A stretch of DNA of 64,000 nucleotides from JAFGPL01 sp963781805 (GCA_963781805.1 CAWAHF010000004.1:496001-560000), one strand, 5' to 3'; counted from the stretch's first letter, positions 1 through 9,896 are shown. Numbers and translations: made by a program. Notes: a model not told the origin generated them from the sequence alone.

Positions 1-4
1 AAAA

Positions 5-36
5 TAAAGGAGAAGCCAATAAACCTCTCCTCTTTT
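5..36 (-). terminator. Rho-independent terminator of the TPR gene
   Basis: An inverted repeat AGGAGA (8-13) / TCTCCT (26-31) encloses a 12-base loop. Read on the minus strand it is followed by a T-rich run (complement of 1-8). It lies just after the stop of the minus-strand TPR gene. A shorter T-run on the plus side means it may also work weakly the other way. Confidence 0.65.
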
Positions 37-41
37 ATATT

Positions 42-1352
42 TTACGGACAACCATTCATAGTCATTTCATCTATGCAAGCTTGCATTTTTTCGTTCTCTT
101 TTATTCTGTAATAAAGTGTCTTTAAGGTGCTCAAGGCATCACATTTTCCTGTGTCATCTAGAGCATTTTCTTTTGCAGACTCCATATATGGTATAGCATT
201 TTTAAAATCCTGCTCTGCTTTTTTAAGACTATCATTATAAATCTTATTATCCTCTATCGTCTGAGCATCAGAAATAATTTTAACTGCTTTGTTATAATAA
301 ACAACAGCCAGATTAAAAAGTGCATTATAATAGTTGGGATTAACTTCAAGACAAGATTTGTAAGCAGCTATGGCATCATCGGGTCTTCCAAGTTTATCGT
401 AAATAGTGCCTTCAGCAAACATAAATGAAATATTTGTTGGATCCTCCTGTTTGGCAAGCGCCAGGTAATCCAGTGCTGCCTTGCTTTCTCCTCTCATAAG
501 GTAAAAATTGATTAATGCTATCAATATAGGTTGATTATCAGGATGTTTTTTAAATCCCTTTTGCAATGTTTCGAGTGCTTTGGCTGAATCCCCCAGTTCG
601 TTATAACATTCGTTCTGAAAAATATAAATGTATGGATCTTCATAGCTGAATTCAAGCGTTTTATCAAACATTTTTACAGCGGTTTTACAATCCCCGTTAT
701 CTTTGGCTGCACGACCTGCACTATAATAAACCATCGTATCCACAGCTCCTTCCATAACAGGTAAATCATTTATCTTCAAAACATTATCAAAATAATTATA
801 AGATTTTTTATAATCCTTGGCATTGAATGCAATAATACCTTCGCTTTCATAAAATTGTTTCAATTTGACCAAACCTTCTTTTATTTTGTCAGACAACTTC
901 TTATCAGCATCAAGTTCCAGGGCTTTTCTAAAAGCTTTATCAGCTTCAGGTAGCGGGTTATCGTATATTTTATTGGTTTCCACCCACGAATCCACTGCAT
1001 CTCCATCTAATGTAATGGTCACCCTGTCGTATACATATTCTTCAAAAGTTTTCTGTCCTTCGGTACGCGTCTGAACCTGGTTCGGTTGCCCGAACATAAT
1101 CTTAACTTCGTTAGAACTCATACCTTTACGCAAATATTGGAGATTGATGTTATAGATTTCAAGAAATAACTCACCTCTGGAAAACCATGTTTTCGCATCT
1201 GAATTTTTCTTTGGGTTCTCAATCGCCTCATTGCTTTTCTTTAACTTATTCTCCAACGCTTTATAGTTAATTAAGCTAGCCGGAGCTACAGTTTGTGCAT
1301 TTGTATATATGACACATGCTGCTAAAATTATAAACAAACTTAGTCGCTTCAT
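42..1352 (-). CDS. Secreted TPR-repeat protein with a BamE/SmpA-like segment
   Basis: This is a 436-residue protein with an N-terminal signal peptide (hydrophobic run ending near NAQT), so it is exported, probably to the periplasm. Residues about 170-435 hold successive tetratricopeptide-like helix pairs, for example around YFDNVLKIND, AVKMFDKTLEF, ALETLQKGFKKHPDN and AIAAYKSCLEVNPNYYNAL. TPRs are protein-binding scaffolds. Between residues about 75 and 120 the segment with KGMSSNEVKIMFGQPNQV resembles the short BamE/SmpA fold (GMS..EV...G.P). It is transcribed away from gyrA with its own promoter (1377-1408) and has a terminator right after it. Its exact role is unknown; such proteins are common in Bacteroidota envelopes. 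Confidence 0.8.
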   Translation of the reverse strand: MKRLSLFIILAACVIYTNAQTVAPASLINYKALENKLKKSNEAIENPKKNSDAKTWFSRGELFLEIYNINLQYLRKGMSSNEVKIMFGQPNQVQTRTEGQKTFEEYVYDRVTITLDGDAVDSWVETNKIYDNPLPEADKAFRKALELDADKKLSDKIKEGLVKLKQFYESEGIIAFNAKDYKKSYNYFDNVLKINDLPVMEGAVDTMVYYSAGRAAKDNGDCKTAVKMFDKTLEFSYEDPYIYIFQNECYNELGDSAKALETLQKGFKKHPDNQPILIALINFYLMRGESKAALDYLALAKQEDPTNISFMFAEGTIYDKLGRPDDAIAAYKSCLEVNPNYYNALFNLAVVYYNKAVKIISDAQTIEDNKIYNDSLKKAEQDFKNAIPYMESAKENALDDTGKCDALSTLKTLYYRIKENEKMQACIDEMTMNGCP

Positions 1353-1376
1353 AAATATTTAATTTTAAAATAAAAA

Positions 1377-1408
1377 CAAATATAATTTTTAATTAATTAC
1401 TGTTCAAA
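1377..1408 (-). promoter_or_regulatory. Bacteroidota-type promoter for the TPR gene
   Basis: On the minus strand TTTG (complement of 1405-1408) is followed after exactly 20 bases by TATATTTG (complement of 1377-1384). This matches the -33 TTTG / -7 TAnnTTTG consensus of the Bacteroidota housekeeping sigma factor with ideal spacing. The leader to the ATG at 1352 would be roughly 17-20 bases. Confidence 0.65.
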
Positions 1409-1466
1409 AACTTTGCCAGAAATTGTATGTTAAAGTATCCCAAAATGACAAGAATTGAAAAATAAT

Positions 1467-3953
1467 CTATTCCGGAGTTTCATCAATATTAACTGCTATT
1501 TCTTCTTCAACATGAGATACTACACGAGTTACACTGGCAATGGAATCTTCGTTTCTAAGATTAATCAAACGAACCCCCTGCGTAGCACGACCCATAATTC
1601 TGAGTTTAGAAACCGGCAAACGTATAGTAATCCCGGATTTATTGATTATCATCAGGTCATCTTTATCTGTAACGTCTTCAATCGCAATTAATTTACCTGT
1701 TTTTTCGGTAATATTAATGGTTTTTACGCCTTTTCCTCCCCTGTTGGTTATTCTATAATCATCCACTTCGGTGCGCTTCCCGTAACCATTCTCTGAAACT
1801 ACAAGAACTGAGGTTTCCTGCAGGTTTTTTATAGAAATCATACCAATTACAATATCTGATGAAGAACTAAGAGTGATGGCTTTTACTCCACTCGCATTTC
1901 TGCCCATTGGTCTTACCTTGTTTTCAGGAAAACGAATGGCTTTGCCCGAACGTATGCCGATAAGTATTTCATGACTACCGTCTGTCAGTTTTGCCTGAAG
2001 CAATGCATCCTCCTCACGGACATGTATGGCATTAATACCATTCTGACGTGGCCGTGAATAGGCTTCCAATGAAGTTTTTTTGATAATTCCCTTACTGGTG
2101 CAAAGTACGATAAAATTTGATTTCAGATAATCCGGATCATCCAGCGTTAAAACATTAATATATGCTTTTACTTTATCGCCAGGCTCAATATGAATAAGGT
2201 TCTGAATGGCTCTTCCTTTTGAAGTTTTAGTTCCTTCAGGTATATCATACACTTTAAGCCAGAAACACTTACCTTTTTCAGTAAAAAATAAGAGAGTATT
2301 GTGCATTGTGGCATGAAACATATGTTCAAGAAAATCCTCATCGCGTGTTTCACTACCTTTAGACCCCACTCCACCTCTGGATTGAGTGCGGAATTCAGTT
2401 AACGGAGTGCGTTTGATATATCCCAGATGAGAAATGGTTATGATCATACCTTCGTCTGCATAAAAATCTTCAGGATTAAATTCTTCTGCATTGGGTACAA
2501 TTTCAGTTCTTCTTGCATCTCCATATTTTTCTTTAATTTCCAGAAGTTCTTCCTTAATAATATCCATTCGCATGGATTCATTTTCAAGAACCTGTTTCAG
2601 ATAAGTTATTAATTTTTGAAGTTCGTCATATTCTTGTCTTATTTTATCTCTCTCTAAACCAGTAAGTCTTTGCAGCCTCATTTCAAGTATTGCTTTAGCC
2701 TGAACTTCGCTCAGGTTAAAATTGGTCATCAATCCGTCTTTGGCAACCTCAGGATTTTCGGAGGCACGAATCAGCTTGATGACTTCATCGAGATGATCGA
2801 GCGCAATCAGCAGGCCTTCAAGAATATGAGCCTTTTTCTCCGATTGTTCGAGGTCATACCGTGTCCTTCTGATAACTACCTCATGACGATGTTCGACAAA
2901 ATACTTAATGGTCTGGTATAAAGTAAGCATTCTAGGCCTGCCTTTAACCAATGTAATGCAATTAACATTAAAGCTTGTCTGTAACTGAGTGTATTTGAAT
3001 AACTTGTTTAATACAACACTAGCTTGTGCATCTTTTTTAAGGATGATTACAATGCGCATCCCATTACGATCGGATTCGTCATTGATATAGGATATTCCTT
3101 CTATTTTCTTTTCATTAATCAACTCTGCAGTTTTACGAATCATTTCTGCCTTGTTGACCATGTATGGAATCTCAGTAACGACAATCCGTTCTCTTCCACT
3201 GGATGTAATCTCTATTTCAGTCTTTGCCCTGACAACTATTCTTCCCCTACCCGTTTCATACGCTTCTTTAACACCTTGATAACCATAAATAATACCGCCT
3301 GTAGGAAAATCGGGAGCCTTAATGTGCAGCATCAGCTCTTCGATGCTTATTTCATTATTGTTAATATAAGCAACAATAGCATCACATACTTCATTCAGAT
3401 TGTGTGGCGGAATGTTGGTTGCCATACCTACTGCTATTCCAGAAGCGCCGTTCAGCAAAAGATTTGGAATCCGGGTTGGAAGAACAGTTGGTTCCTCTAG
3501 TGTATCGTCAAAATTCAATTGAAAGTCAACTGTATTTTTTTCAATATCTGCTAACGTTTCTTCTGCTATATTCATCAATCGTGCTTCAGTATATCTCATC
3601 GCTGCAGGACTATCCCCGTCAACAGAACCGAAATTTCCTTGTCCGTCGACTAAAGGATACCTAAGCGACCAGTTTTGCGCCATTCTGACCATGGCATCGT
3701 AAACAGATGTATCTCCGTGAGGATGATATTTACCTAATACTTCTCCAACGATCCTGGCTGACTTTTTAAAAGGCCGGTTTGAGTAGACTCCCAACTCAGA
3801 CATACCGAATAATACTCTTCTATGAACCGGTTTCAGCCCGTCGCGTACATCTGGCAGAGCTCTTGAGACAATTACCGACATAGAATAATCTATGTAGGCT
3901 GATTTCATTTCCTCCTCAATGTTTATTTTAATTATTCGTTCGCCTTCTGCCAT
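1467..3953 (-). CDS. gyrA: DNA gyrase subunit A
   Basis: GyrA is the breakage-reunion subunit of the type II topoisomerase that introduces negative supercoils. The 828 residues begin with the conserved SAYIDYSMSVIVSRALPDVR block. The active-site tyrosine is in AAMRYTEARL (Tyr121, equivalent to E. coli Tyr122). The quinolone-resistance region reads HPHGDTSVYD, with Thr82 at the position of E. coli Ser83 and Asp86 at that of Asp87. The C-terminal beta-pinwheel carries the GyrA box as QSRGGVGSKG, which separates gyrase from ParC. The start at 3953 follows family N-termini. It is divergent from clpC and ends 114 bases before the TPR gene start. Confidence 0.97.
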   Translation of the reverse strand: MAEGERIIKINIEEEMKSAYIDYSMSVIVSRALPDVRDGLKPVHRRVLFGMSELGVYSNRPFKKSARIVGEVLGKYHPHGDTSVYDAMVRMAQNWSLRYPLVDGQGNFGSVDGDSPAAMRYTEARLMNIAEETLADIEKNTVDFQLNFDDTLEEPTVLPTRIPNLLLNGASGIAVGMATNIPPHNLNEVCDAIVAYINNNEISIEELMLHIKAPDFPTGGIIYGYQGVKEAYETGRGRIVVRAKTEIEITSSGRERIVVTEIPYMVNKAEMIRKTAELINEKKIEGISYINDESDRNGMRIVIILKKDAQASVVLNKLFKYTQLQTSFNVNCITLVKGRPRMLTLYQTIKYFVEHRHEVVIRRTRYDLEQSEKKAHILEGLLIALDHLDEVIKLIRASENPEVAKDGLMTNFNLSEVQAKAILEMRLQRLTGLERDKIRQEYDELQKLITYLKQVLENESMRMDIIKEELLEIKEKYGDARRTEIVPNAEEFNPEDFYADEGMIITISHLGYIKRTPLTEFRTQSRGGVGSKGSETRDEDFLEHMFHATMHNTLLFFTEKGKCFWLKVYDIPEGTKTSKGRAIQNLIHIEPGDKVKAYINVLTLDDPDYLKSNFIVLCTSKGIIKKTSLEAYSRPRQNGINAIHVREEDALLQAKLTDGSHEILIGIRSGKAIRFPENKVRPMGRNASGVKAITLSSSSDIVIGMISIKNLQETSVLVVSENGYGKRTEVDDYRITNRGGKGVKTINITEKTGKLIAIEDVTDKDDLMIINKSGITIRLPVSKLRIMGRATQGVRLINLRNEDSIASVTRVVSHVEEEIAVNIDETPE

Positions 3954-4105
3954 ATTGCTTTCAGATAAATTTTAGGTTCTTAAAAAAAAATCGTAAATTT
4001 AAAATAAAATAAACCACTAAGGTAATTATTTGTTATAATTAATGCATTGTTGAAGTTGTTAAATTATTAACAAATACTGTTCAAAAAAGGTTGGTATTTT
4101 ATGCT

Positions 4106-4113
4106 TATATTTG
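4106..4113 (+). promoter_or_regulatory. -7 box of the clpC promoter
   Basis: TATATTTG matches TAnnTTTG exactly and lies 48 bases before the clpC start codon. No clear TTTG is found 19-21 bases upstream, so the -33 element is weak. A sequence ACTGTTCAAAA lies just upstream (from 4075). Confidence 0.45.
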
Positions 4114-4161
4114 CATTGAAAAGTGGTTAATTTAAAAGATATTTAAAACTAATTTGAATTT

Positions 4162-6711
4162 ATGGATTCAAAGTTTTCACAACGGATAAAAGATGTGCTC
4201 TCATATAGTAAAGAAGAAGCCATAAGGCTTGGTAATATTGAGATTGCTCCTGAGCATATTTTTTTGGGGATACTGCGCGAAGGAGAAGGCATTGCCATTG
4301 ATGTACTGATTTCTTTGGGTGCAAATTTATATGATCTCAGAAAAGATGTCGAAGCTGAAATAAATCCATCCGGACCCATCAAAATTACTTCTACCGAGAA
4401 TATACCATTATTGAAATCTTCGGAACGGATTTTAAAACTCGTGTATCTCGAAGCTAAATCGCTGAAAAAGACTACTATTGATACAGGCCATCTGCTTCTT
4501 GCTATTCTTAAGGATGAAACAAGTAAAGTATCTCAGGTGCTGTTTGATTACAGCATTGATTACGATAAGGTTAAGCTACAGCTTTTAAAGGAAAAAGAGG
4601 AAGGTGATGATCTTCCTGAACCCCGGGGCGAATTTCCACAGGACGAAGATGAAACCGGATCCACATTTGGACATGGAAAAGGTAGTGGTTCCGAGCAAGG
4701 TTCAAAATCTTCATCCGATACTCCTGTGCTCGATAATTTTGGAGTAGATCTCACAAAAGCTGCAGAAGAAAACAGGCTTGATCCAATAGTTGGCAGGGAA
4801 AAAGAGATTGAAAGACTTGCACAAATACTTAGCCGAAGAAAGAAAAACAATCCGATCCTTATCGGTGAACCGGGTGTTGGAAAATCAGCAATTGTTGAAG
4901 GGTTGGCGTTGCGAATTGTAAACAGAAAAGTATCGAGGGTTCTTTTCGGTAAACGTGTTGTTACGCTCGATCTGGCATCTATAGTGGCTGGAACAAAATA
5001 TCGGGGTCAATTCGAAGAAAGAATGAAAGCTATACTGAATGAGCTTTCCAAGACTTCAAATATTATACTTTTTATTGATGAAATTCACACCATTGTTGGT
5101 GCAGGTGGAGCAACCGGTTCGCTGGATGCGGCAAATATGCTGAAACCAGCCCTGGCAAGAGGAGAAATTCAGTGTGTAGGAGCAACTACCCTGGATGAAT
5201 ACAGACAACATATCGAAAAGGATGGCGCACTGGAGAGAAGATTCCAAAAAGTCATGGTGGAACCTACTTCGATGGAAGAAACCATTGAAATTTTAAATAA
5301 TATTAAATCCAGATACGAAGACCATCACAATGTACTATATACACCCGAGGCTATTGATGCCTGTGTTAAGCTGACCAACAGGTATATATCTGACAGACAT
5401 TTGCCCGACAAGGCGATTGATGCACTTGATGAATCTGGCTCAAGAGTTCATATTACGAATATTGTTGTACCTGAAAAAATTCTTGAGCTTGAAAAGAAAG
5501 TGGAAGAAACCAAACTTGAAAAAATTAAGGCAGTTAAAAACCAAAATTTTGAAAAAGCTGCCAGTTTCAGGGATAAGGAAAAGGAATACCTTGAACAGCT
5601 TGAAGAAGAAAAACAAAAGTGGGAAAAAGATCTGGCCCGTAACAGAGAAATAGTAGATGAACACAAGGTAGCTGAAGTAGTTGCAATGATGACAGGAGTA
5701 CCTGTTCAGAGAATTGCCCAGGAAGAAGGGATAAGATTACTTAAAATGCACGGTGTACTTTCCGGAAAAGTCATCGGTCAGGAAGAAGCAATTCAAAAGG
5801 TAGTCAAGTCAATTCAACGTAACCGTGCAGGACTAAAAGATCCTAACAAACCTATAGGAACATTCATATTTCTTGGGCCTACTGGTGTTGGAAAAACACA
5901 ACTGGCCAAGGTATTAGCCAGATATTTGTTTGATTCAGCCGATAATCTCATTCGCATTGACATGAGCGAATATATGGAGAAATTTTCTGTATCAAGGCTC
6001 GTGGGTGCACCTCCCGGATACATTGGATATGAAGAAGGTGGTCAGTTAACAGAAAAGGTAAGACGCAGACCTTATTCGGTAGTTCTGTTGGATGAAATTG
6101 AGAAAGCTCACCCTGATGTTTACCATATTCTATTACAGGTACTTGATGAAGGCCAGCTGACCGATAGTCTGGGAAGAAGGGTTGATTTCAGAAATACCAT
6201 CGTGATAATGACTTCAAACATTGGAACCAGGCAGATTAAGGATTTTGGACAAGGTGTTGGTTTTTCAACGTCTACCAAACAGGCTACTTCAAACGAATAT
6301 ACTAAAAGTGTTATACAGAACGCATTGCGCAAAGCATTTGCTCCGGAATTTCTCAATAGAATTGATGATGTGGTGCTGTTTAATGCGCTTACCAGAGAAG
6401 ATATCTTCAAAATAATTGATCTTGAACTTGCCGGACTTTATGAGCGTATCAATGCTCTGGGTTACCAAATTAAGCTTACCACAGCTGCGAAAGAATTTAT
6501 TGCCGAGAAAGGATACGATGTACAATTTGGGGCCAGACCACTGAAACGGGCAATCCAAAAATATCTTGAAGATCCTATGGCTGAAGTAATTATCAAAGCT
6601 GATATTAAAGCGGGTGATGTAATTTCTGTTGGTTTTAGTAAGAAGAAAGAAGAAATTACCATTCGGGTCGCTCACCATGAAGTTCAGTCACAGATCGCAA
6701 AATTGAATTAA
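4162..6711 (+). CDS. clpC: ATP-dependent Clp protease ATP-binding subunit ClpC
   Basis: ClpC is a Hsp100 unfoldase that feeds proteins to ClpP. The 849 residues show the double Clp-N repeat (about 1-145), a linker, a first AAA+ module with Walker A GEPGVGKSA, a middle coiled-coil domain (about 420-490, rich in E and K), and a second AAA+ module with Walker A GPTGVGKTQ. The loop VGF in GQGVGFST is the kind of [ILV]GF tripeptide used to dock on ClpP, so it is ClpC rather than ClpB. The C-terminal D2-small domain contains GYDVQFGARPLKRAIQKYLED. It is a single gene, divergent from gyrA and convergent with rimO, 15 bases away. Confidence 0.95.
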   Translation: MDSKFSQRIKDVLSYSKEEAIRLGNIEIAPEHIFLGILREGEGIAIDVLISLGANLYDLRKDVEAEINPSGPIKITSTENIPLLKSSERILKLVYLEAKSLKKTTIDTGHLLLAILKDETSKVSQVLFDYSIDYDKVKLQLLKEKEEGDDLPEPRGEFPQDEDETGSTFGHGKGSGSEQGSKSSSDTPVLDNFGVDLTKAAEENRLDPIVGREKEIERLAQILSRRKKNNPILIGEPGVGKSAIVEGLALRIVNRKVSRVLFGKRVVTLDLASIVAGTKYRGQFEERMKAILNELSKTSNIILFIDEIHTIVGAGGATGSLDAANMLKPALARGEIQCVGATTLDEYRQHIEKDGALERRFQKVMVEPTSMEETIEILNNIKSRYEDHHNVLYTPEAIDACVKLTNRYISDRHLPDKAIDALDESGSRVHITNIVVPEKILELEKKVEETKLEKIKAVKNQNFEKAASFRDKEKEYLEQLEEEKQKWEKDLARNREIVDEHKVAEVVAMMTGVPVQRIAQEEGIRLLKMHGVLSGKVIGQEEAIQKVVKSIQRNRAGLKDPNKPIGTFIFLGPTGVGKTQLAKVLARYLFDSADNLIRIDMSEYMEKFSVSRLVGAPPGYIGYEEGGQLTEKVRRRPYSVVLLDEIEKAHPDVYHILLQVLDEGQLTDSLGRRVDFRNTIVIMTSNIGTRQIKDFGQGVGFSTSTKQATSNEYTKSVIQNALRKAFAPEFLNRIDDVVLFNALTREDIFKIIDLELAGLYERINALGYQIKLTTAAKEFIAEKGYDVQFGARPLKRAIQKYLEDPMAEVIIKADIKAGDVISVGFSKKKEEITIRVAHHEVQSQIAKLN

Positions 6712-6726
6712 AAAAGAACAAAGTTT

Positions 6727-8040
6727 TTAACCGGGATTAACCTCTCCAAAAAGATCATATTCATTAGATGAGGATATTTTAATTTGATAAAATTTTCCGG
6801 GTATCAGTTTTTTTACAGATTTTTTAATCAAAACTTCATTATCAACTTCGGGTGAATCAGCCTCGGTTCGCCCAATATAAAAATCCCCTTCTATCCGGTC
6901 TATTATCACTTTGCATATCACACCTTCTTTATGATGGTTATATTCAGCGGAAATCTTTTGCTGTATTTCCATTATCCTTTCTAAACGGTTTTGTTTGATT
7001 CTTTCAGGGATAGTATCTTTATATCTCAAAGCTGCGTATGTTCTCTCCTCTTCGGAATATGTAAATACTCCCAGCCTGCTAAACTTCACCTGCTCAACAA
7101 ATTCAGCAAGTTCAAGAAACTCCTTCTCACCTTCTCCCGGATGACCGACAAGCAGAGTTGTACGTAAAGAAATGTCCGGAATTTCATTTCGAAAATAGTC
7201 TACCAGTTCTATAGCTTGAGTTTTATCGTGATTTCTTCGCATTTTCTTTAAAACCGGGTTGCTGATATGTTGAAAGGGAATATCAAGGTATTTACAGATG
7301 TTCTCTCTGTTTTTTATTACCTGAATAATTTCTTTTGGAAATCCGGCAGGATAGGCATAATGAAGTCTAATCCACTCAAAATAAGGAAGATCAGCTAATC
7401 TGTTTAGCAGGTCAGATAAAGATTGCTTTTTGTAAATATCAACCCCGTAATAGGTTAAGTCCTGCGCTATGAGTATTAACTCCTTCACCCCCTGCCTTCC
7501 TAAAAATTGAGACTCTCCGATTAACTCTTCCATCGACCGGGATTTGTGCTTGCCACGAATTAACGGAATAGCGCAGAATGCACAGCTTCTGTCGCAGCCT
7601 TCTGATATTTTGAGATAAGCATAATGACCGGGGGTTGTAAGCATTCTTTCACCCGTAAGTTCTTTCCTGTACTTTGTACCAACAATTTCAATGATTTGCT
7701 TTAAATCATTGACCCCGAAATATTTATTAACTTCAGGTATTTCGATTTCCAGGTCTTTACGATATCTTTCCGAGAGACACCCCATTACAAAGAGATTCTC
7801 AATACTACCCTCTTCTTTTGCCTTTACGAATTGCAGGATTGTATCAATAGATTCCTGTTTTGCATCTTTAATAAACCCACAGGTGTTTATAATTACTGTT
7901 TTTGCATCGTAGATTCCTGCATTATGAAGAACGTTTATCGAACCGGCATGTAACTGTCGCATAAGGACTTCTGAATCCACAATATTTTTGGAGCAACCCA
8001 ACGTAACTATATTAATTGTATTGATTCCCCGGGTTTTCAT
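6727..8040 (-). CDS. rimO: Ribosomal protein S12 methylthiotransferase RimO
   Basis: RimO is a radical SAM enzyme that adds a methylthio group to an aspartate of ribosomal protein S12. It has an N-terminal UPF0004 domain beginning INIVTLGCSKN with cysteines for a [4Fe-4S] auxiliary cluster, the radical SAM motif CDRSCAFC in SEGCDRSCAFCAIPLIRGKH, and a C-terminal TRAM domain near IDRIEGDFYIGRTEADSPEVDN. VDSEV near the N-terminus and the GKHKSR after the motif separate RimO from MiaB. The frame opens at 8058, but I prefer the internal Met at 8040 (MKTRGINTINIV), which brings the family start close. It is the last gene of the rpmB-rpmG-DUF4295-ftsY-rimO run. Confidence 0.93.
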   Translation of the reverse strand: MKTRGINTINIVTLGCSKNIVDSEVLMRQLHAGSINVLHNAGIYDAKTVIINTCGFIKDAKQESIDTILQFVKAKEEGSIENLFVMGCLSERYRKDLEIEIPEVNKYFGVNDLKQIIEIVGTKYRKELTGERMLTTPGHYAYLKISEGCDRSCAFCAIPLIRGKHKSRSMEELIGESQFLGRQGVKELILIAQDLTYYGVDIYKKQSLSDLLNRLADLPYFEWIRLHYAYPAGFPKEIIQVIKNRENICKYLDIPFQHISNPVLKKMRRNHDKTQAIELVDYFRNEIPDISLRTTLLVGHPGEGEKEFLELAEFVEQVKFSRLGVFTYSEEERTYAALRYKDTIPERIKQNRLERIMEIQQKISAEYNHHKEGVICKVIIDRIEGDFYIGRTEADSPEVDNEVLIKKSVKKLIPGKFYQIKISSSNEYDLFGEVNPG

Positions 8041-8115
8041 CTCATGAATATAATGCACTTATGGTCCGGCTGGTAAAATAAAAGACTGATATAATAATCA
8101 GGATAACAGGTATAA

Positions 8116-9069
8116 TCAACCTGTAAAGAGCGATTCAACAAATTCGTATTTATTAAAAAGCAGAAGGTCGCTGAGTTTTTCACCGATTCCGATATATTTC
8201 ACCGGGATTTTAAACTGATCTGAAATACCAATAACTACCCCACCCTTGGCTGTACCATCTAACTTAGTAATAGCTAATGCATTAACTTGTGTTGCAAGGG
8301 TAAATTGTTTAGCTTGCTCGAATGCATTCTGACCTGTTGAGCCATCCAAAATCAGCAATACTTCATGCGGAGCTTCCGGAACAACCTTTTGCATCACTTT
8401 CTTTATTTTAGAGAGCTCATTCATCAGGTTTAGTTTGTTATGCAACCTGCCCGCTGTATCAATAATAACTACATCAGCCTGGCTTGCCACCGCTGAATTC
8501 AACGTGTCGTATGCCACAGAAGCAGGATCAGAGCCCATTTTTTGTTTAACAATCGGCACATCTACCCTTTCTGCCCATATTGTAAGCTGATCAACAGCAG
8601 CAGCCCTGAAGGTGTCCGCAGCTCCAAGAATAACATTCTTTCCGGCTTTCTTATAGTGATAGGCAAGTTTACCAATAGTAGTTGTTTTGCCTACTCCATT
8701 TACACCAACCACCATAATTACAAAGGGTTTGTAAGTCAATGGAGCACCAAAATCATTTACGGTACCTGAATTATTTTCTTCCAGCAATAAAGCAATTTCT
8801 TCTTTTAAAATACTGTTTAATTCAGAAACACCAAGGTATTTGTCGCGTGAAACTCTTTCCTCGATCCTTTCAATAATCCGGATGGTGGTATCTACTCCGA
8901 CATCTGATGATACCAATACTTCCTCAAGATTATCAAGTACTTCGTCATCAACCGATGATTTACCCACAACAGCCCTTGATAGCTTTCTAAAAACACTCTC
9001 TTTAGTTTTTTCAAGTCCTTTGTCAAGCTCTGTCTTTGACGATTTTGAGAAAAATCCAAATTTTACCAT
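8116..9069 (-). CDS. ftsY: Signal recognition particle receptor FtsY
   Basis: FtsY is the membrane-associated GTPase that receives SRP-ribosome complexes for co-translational insertion. The SRP NG domain shows G1 GVNGVGKTTTIGKLAY, the DTFRAAAVDQL motif, G3 DTAGRLHNK and G4 TKLDGTAKGG. The long acidic A domain of E. coli FtsY is missing, as is usual in Bacteroidota. The frame extends to 9135, but the Met at 9069 (MVKFGFFSKSSKTELDKGLEKTK) fits homologs better; the upstream extension is rich in basic and aromatic residues not typical of the family. It sits between DUF4295 and rimO. Confidence 0.95.
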   Translation of the reverse strand: MVKFGFFSKSSKTELDKGLEKTKESVFRKLSRAVVGKSSVDDEVLDNLEEVLVSSDVGVDTTIRIIERIEERVSRDKYLGVSELNSILKEEIALLLEENNSGTVNDFGAPLTYKPFVIMVVGVNGVGKTTTIGKLAYHYKKAGKNVILGAADTFRAAAVDQLTIWAERVDVPIVKQKMGSDPASVAYDTLNSAVASQADVVIIDTAGRLHNKLNLMNELSKIKKVMQKVVPEAPHEVLLILDGSTGQNAFEQAKQFTLATQVNALAITKLDGTAKGGVVIGISDQFKIPVKYIGIGEKLSDLLLFNKYEFVESLFTG

Positions 9070-9159
9070 TTCAGAATTTTTTCCAGCCGGATGAAAAACA
9101 AAAAGCCTTCTTATATACAAAGAAAGCTTTTTCAATACTTTTTGACCCTATGGTTATAC

Positions 9160-9315
9160 TTATTTTTGTCCGAAAAAATCTTTTATATGATCATTATGAA
9201 CAATTTCTTCTTTGAACAAATACGCACCTGTCTTTTCAGATTTCACCATCTTAATACATTTGGTAAAATTTCTTCCGACCCCGGTTTGTAATGTAGCAAC
9301 AACTTTCTTTGCCAT
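9160..9315 (-). CDS. DUF4295 small protein
   Basis: This 51-residue basic protein starts MAKKVVATLQTGVGRNFTK and ends DHIKDFFGQK. It matches the short DUF4295 family found in Bacteroidota between rpmG and ftsY. It lies 10 bases after the rpmG stop and is surely co-transcribed. Its place among ribosomal protein genes and its high lysine content suggest a ribosome-linked job, but the function is not known to me. Confidence 0.88.
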   Translation of the reverse strand: MAKKVVATLQTGVGRNFTKCIKMVKSEKTGAYLFKEEIVHNDHIKDFFGQK

Positions 9316-9325
9316 GACTTATGAT

Positions 9326-9508
9326 TTATTTTATTTCGCGATGTACAGTTACTTTTTTCAGTACAGGATTGTATTTTTTTAATTCAAGCCTGTCCGGTGT
9401 ATTTTTCCGGTTTTTAGTTGTAATATACCTTGATGTACCAGGCATTCCGCTATCCTTGTGCTCGGTGCACTCTAAAATTACCTGTACTCTGTTTCCTTTC
9501 TTTGCCAT
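9326..9508 (-). CDS. rpmG: 50S ribosomal protein L33
   Basis: The 60-residue protein MAKKGNRVQVILECTEHK has the L33 signature, with SRYITTKNRKNTPDRLELKKY in the middle. Only one cysteine is present, so it is a zinc-free (C-minus) L33. It follows rpmB by 17 bases in the same direction. Confidence 0.95.
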   Translation of the reverse strand: MAKKGNRVQVILECTEHKDSGMPGTSRYITTKNRKNTPDRLELKKYNPVLKKVTVHREIK

Positions 9509-9525
9509 TTCCTGTAAATCTTAGA

Positions 9526-9771
9526 TTATAATATACTGTTTATGAATCCTTTTTCCTTTGCTTTTCCGAGAGCTTTTTCAAGTCCTATTTTATTAATAAC
9601 ACGGATTCCTTTAGCTGAAACTTTAAGTGTTATCCAGCGATCTTCTTTGAGCAAATAGAACTTTTTAGTAAACAGATTTGGCTTAAAAGTTCTTTTGGTC
9701 CTTCTTTTTGAGTGTGAAACATTATTTCCTACAATCGCTTTTTTCCCTGTAATTTGGCAAACTCTAGACAT
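9526..9771 (-). CDS. rpmB: 50S ribosomal protein L28
   Basis: The 81-residue protein begins MSRVCQITGKKAIVGNNVSHS, the L28 signature, followed by KRRTKRTFKPNL. A single cysteine marks a zinc-free form. It is the first gene of the minus-strand run to ftsY and rimO, with a promoter at 9838-9845. Confidence 0.95.
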   Translation of the reverse strand: MSRVCQITGKKAIVGNNVSHSKRRTKRTFKPNLFTKKFYLLKEDRWITLKVSAKGIRVINKIGLEKALGKAKEKGFINSIL

Positions 9772-9837
9772 TTCTCAACGCTTTATAATACGATTTTTTA
9801 AACAGAACGCAAAGAACGTTAAATTTATTCAATTAAT

Positions 9838-9845
9838 CAAATATA
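9838..9845 (-). promoter_or_regulatory. -7 box of the rpmB operon promoter
   Basis: On the minus strand the bases read TATATTTG, an exact TAnnTTTG. The -33 region is T-rich (TTTTA) rather than a clean TTTG. It lies 67 bases before the rpmB ATG, giving a leader of about 60 bases. Confidence 0.5.
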
Positions 9846-9896
9846 ATCTGAAAATTTTTGTAAAATAAGTTCCCTGATGAATTTTCAAGAGCATAA

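Noticed and set aside
3024..3500. Plus-strand open frame of 158 codons
   Set aside because: It lies wholly antisense to gyrA and has no family features; it follows the reversed codon pattern of gyrA.
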